Source of the DNA: an uncultured Bacilli bacterium
Lineage (GTDB): Bacteria > Bacillota_I > Bacilli_A > RF39 > UBA660
NCBI GenBank assembly: GCA_934096275.1
Contig: CAKOLK010000014.1
Location: 1 to 13,012, forward strand
Reading direction: 5' to 3'
DNA length: 13,012 nucleotides
Numbering within the stretch: position 1 is the first letter of the stretch; each line of letters starts with the position of its first letter. Position numbers and translations under genes: made by a program. Below, piece by piece: positions 13,011 to 13,012 of the stretch. Below the pieces are notes generated by a model. It was not told the origin of the DNA. It worked only from the letters and a program-made list of their open reading frames with translations, and did no database searches.

Positions 13011-13012
13011 TG

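Overview
The window looks like chromosome from an uncultured, very AT-rich Bacillota, probably a gut Bacilli/Clostridia lineage with a reduced genome. The grounds are the low G+C, strong AGGAGG ribosome binding sites, a T-box leader, Bacillota-type membrane families (PF06541, DUF975) and a SipW-type exported protein. TGA, TAG and TAA all act as stops and Trp is TGG, so the standard bacterial code fits. No rRNA, tRNA, CRISPR array or transposase is seen.

Layout, left to right. Positions 1-1258: a PF06541 membrane protein and a small Hsp20 chaperone, both on the minus strand. 1281-1658: a small three-helix membrane protein on the plus strand. 1709-3679 (minus): a 656-residue exported protein with a SipW/camelysin-type N-terminus and a formylglycine-generating-enzyme-like (C-type lectin fold) C-terminus. 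3758-5400 (minus): asparaginyl-tRNA synthetase behind an Asn-specific T-box riboswitch with a clear sigma-A promoter. 5508-6305 (plus): a two-helix membrane protein of unknown function. 6320-8533 (minus): formate-tetrahydrofolate ligase followed by two tiny unknown genes in one operon. 8735-10814 (plus): a membrane-bound XRE-type regulator and a second PF06541 protein. 10839-12061 (minus): a membrane-anchored thioredoxin-like protein coupled to a bacterial PH-domain protein. 12230-12880 (minus): a DUF975 membrane protein. Hairpin terminators separate most of the units, and several appear to serve both strands.

The most interesting signal is the 3' end of the 1709-3679 gene. Its last 52 codons are about 60% G+C by hand count, contain no codon ending in A, and have all 21 adenines at codon positions 1 or 2. 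The encoded tail is the Gly/Ser/Asn/Tyr-rich end of a lectin-like fold. This is the expected appearance of the variable region of a diversity-generating retroelement (DGR), in which adenines of a template repeat are randomised and copied into a target gene. No reverse transcriptase, accessory protein or template repeat is visible here, so the gene would be a remote target diversified in trans, or an orphan.

A second global signal is strand-dependent codon choice. Plus-strand genes favour codons ending in T or G and minus-strand genes favour codons ending in A or C. The GC-rich cassette is the only long minus-strand stretch I saw that breaks this rule.
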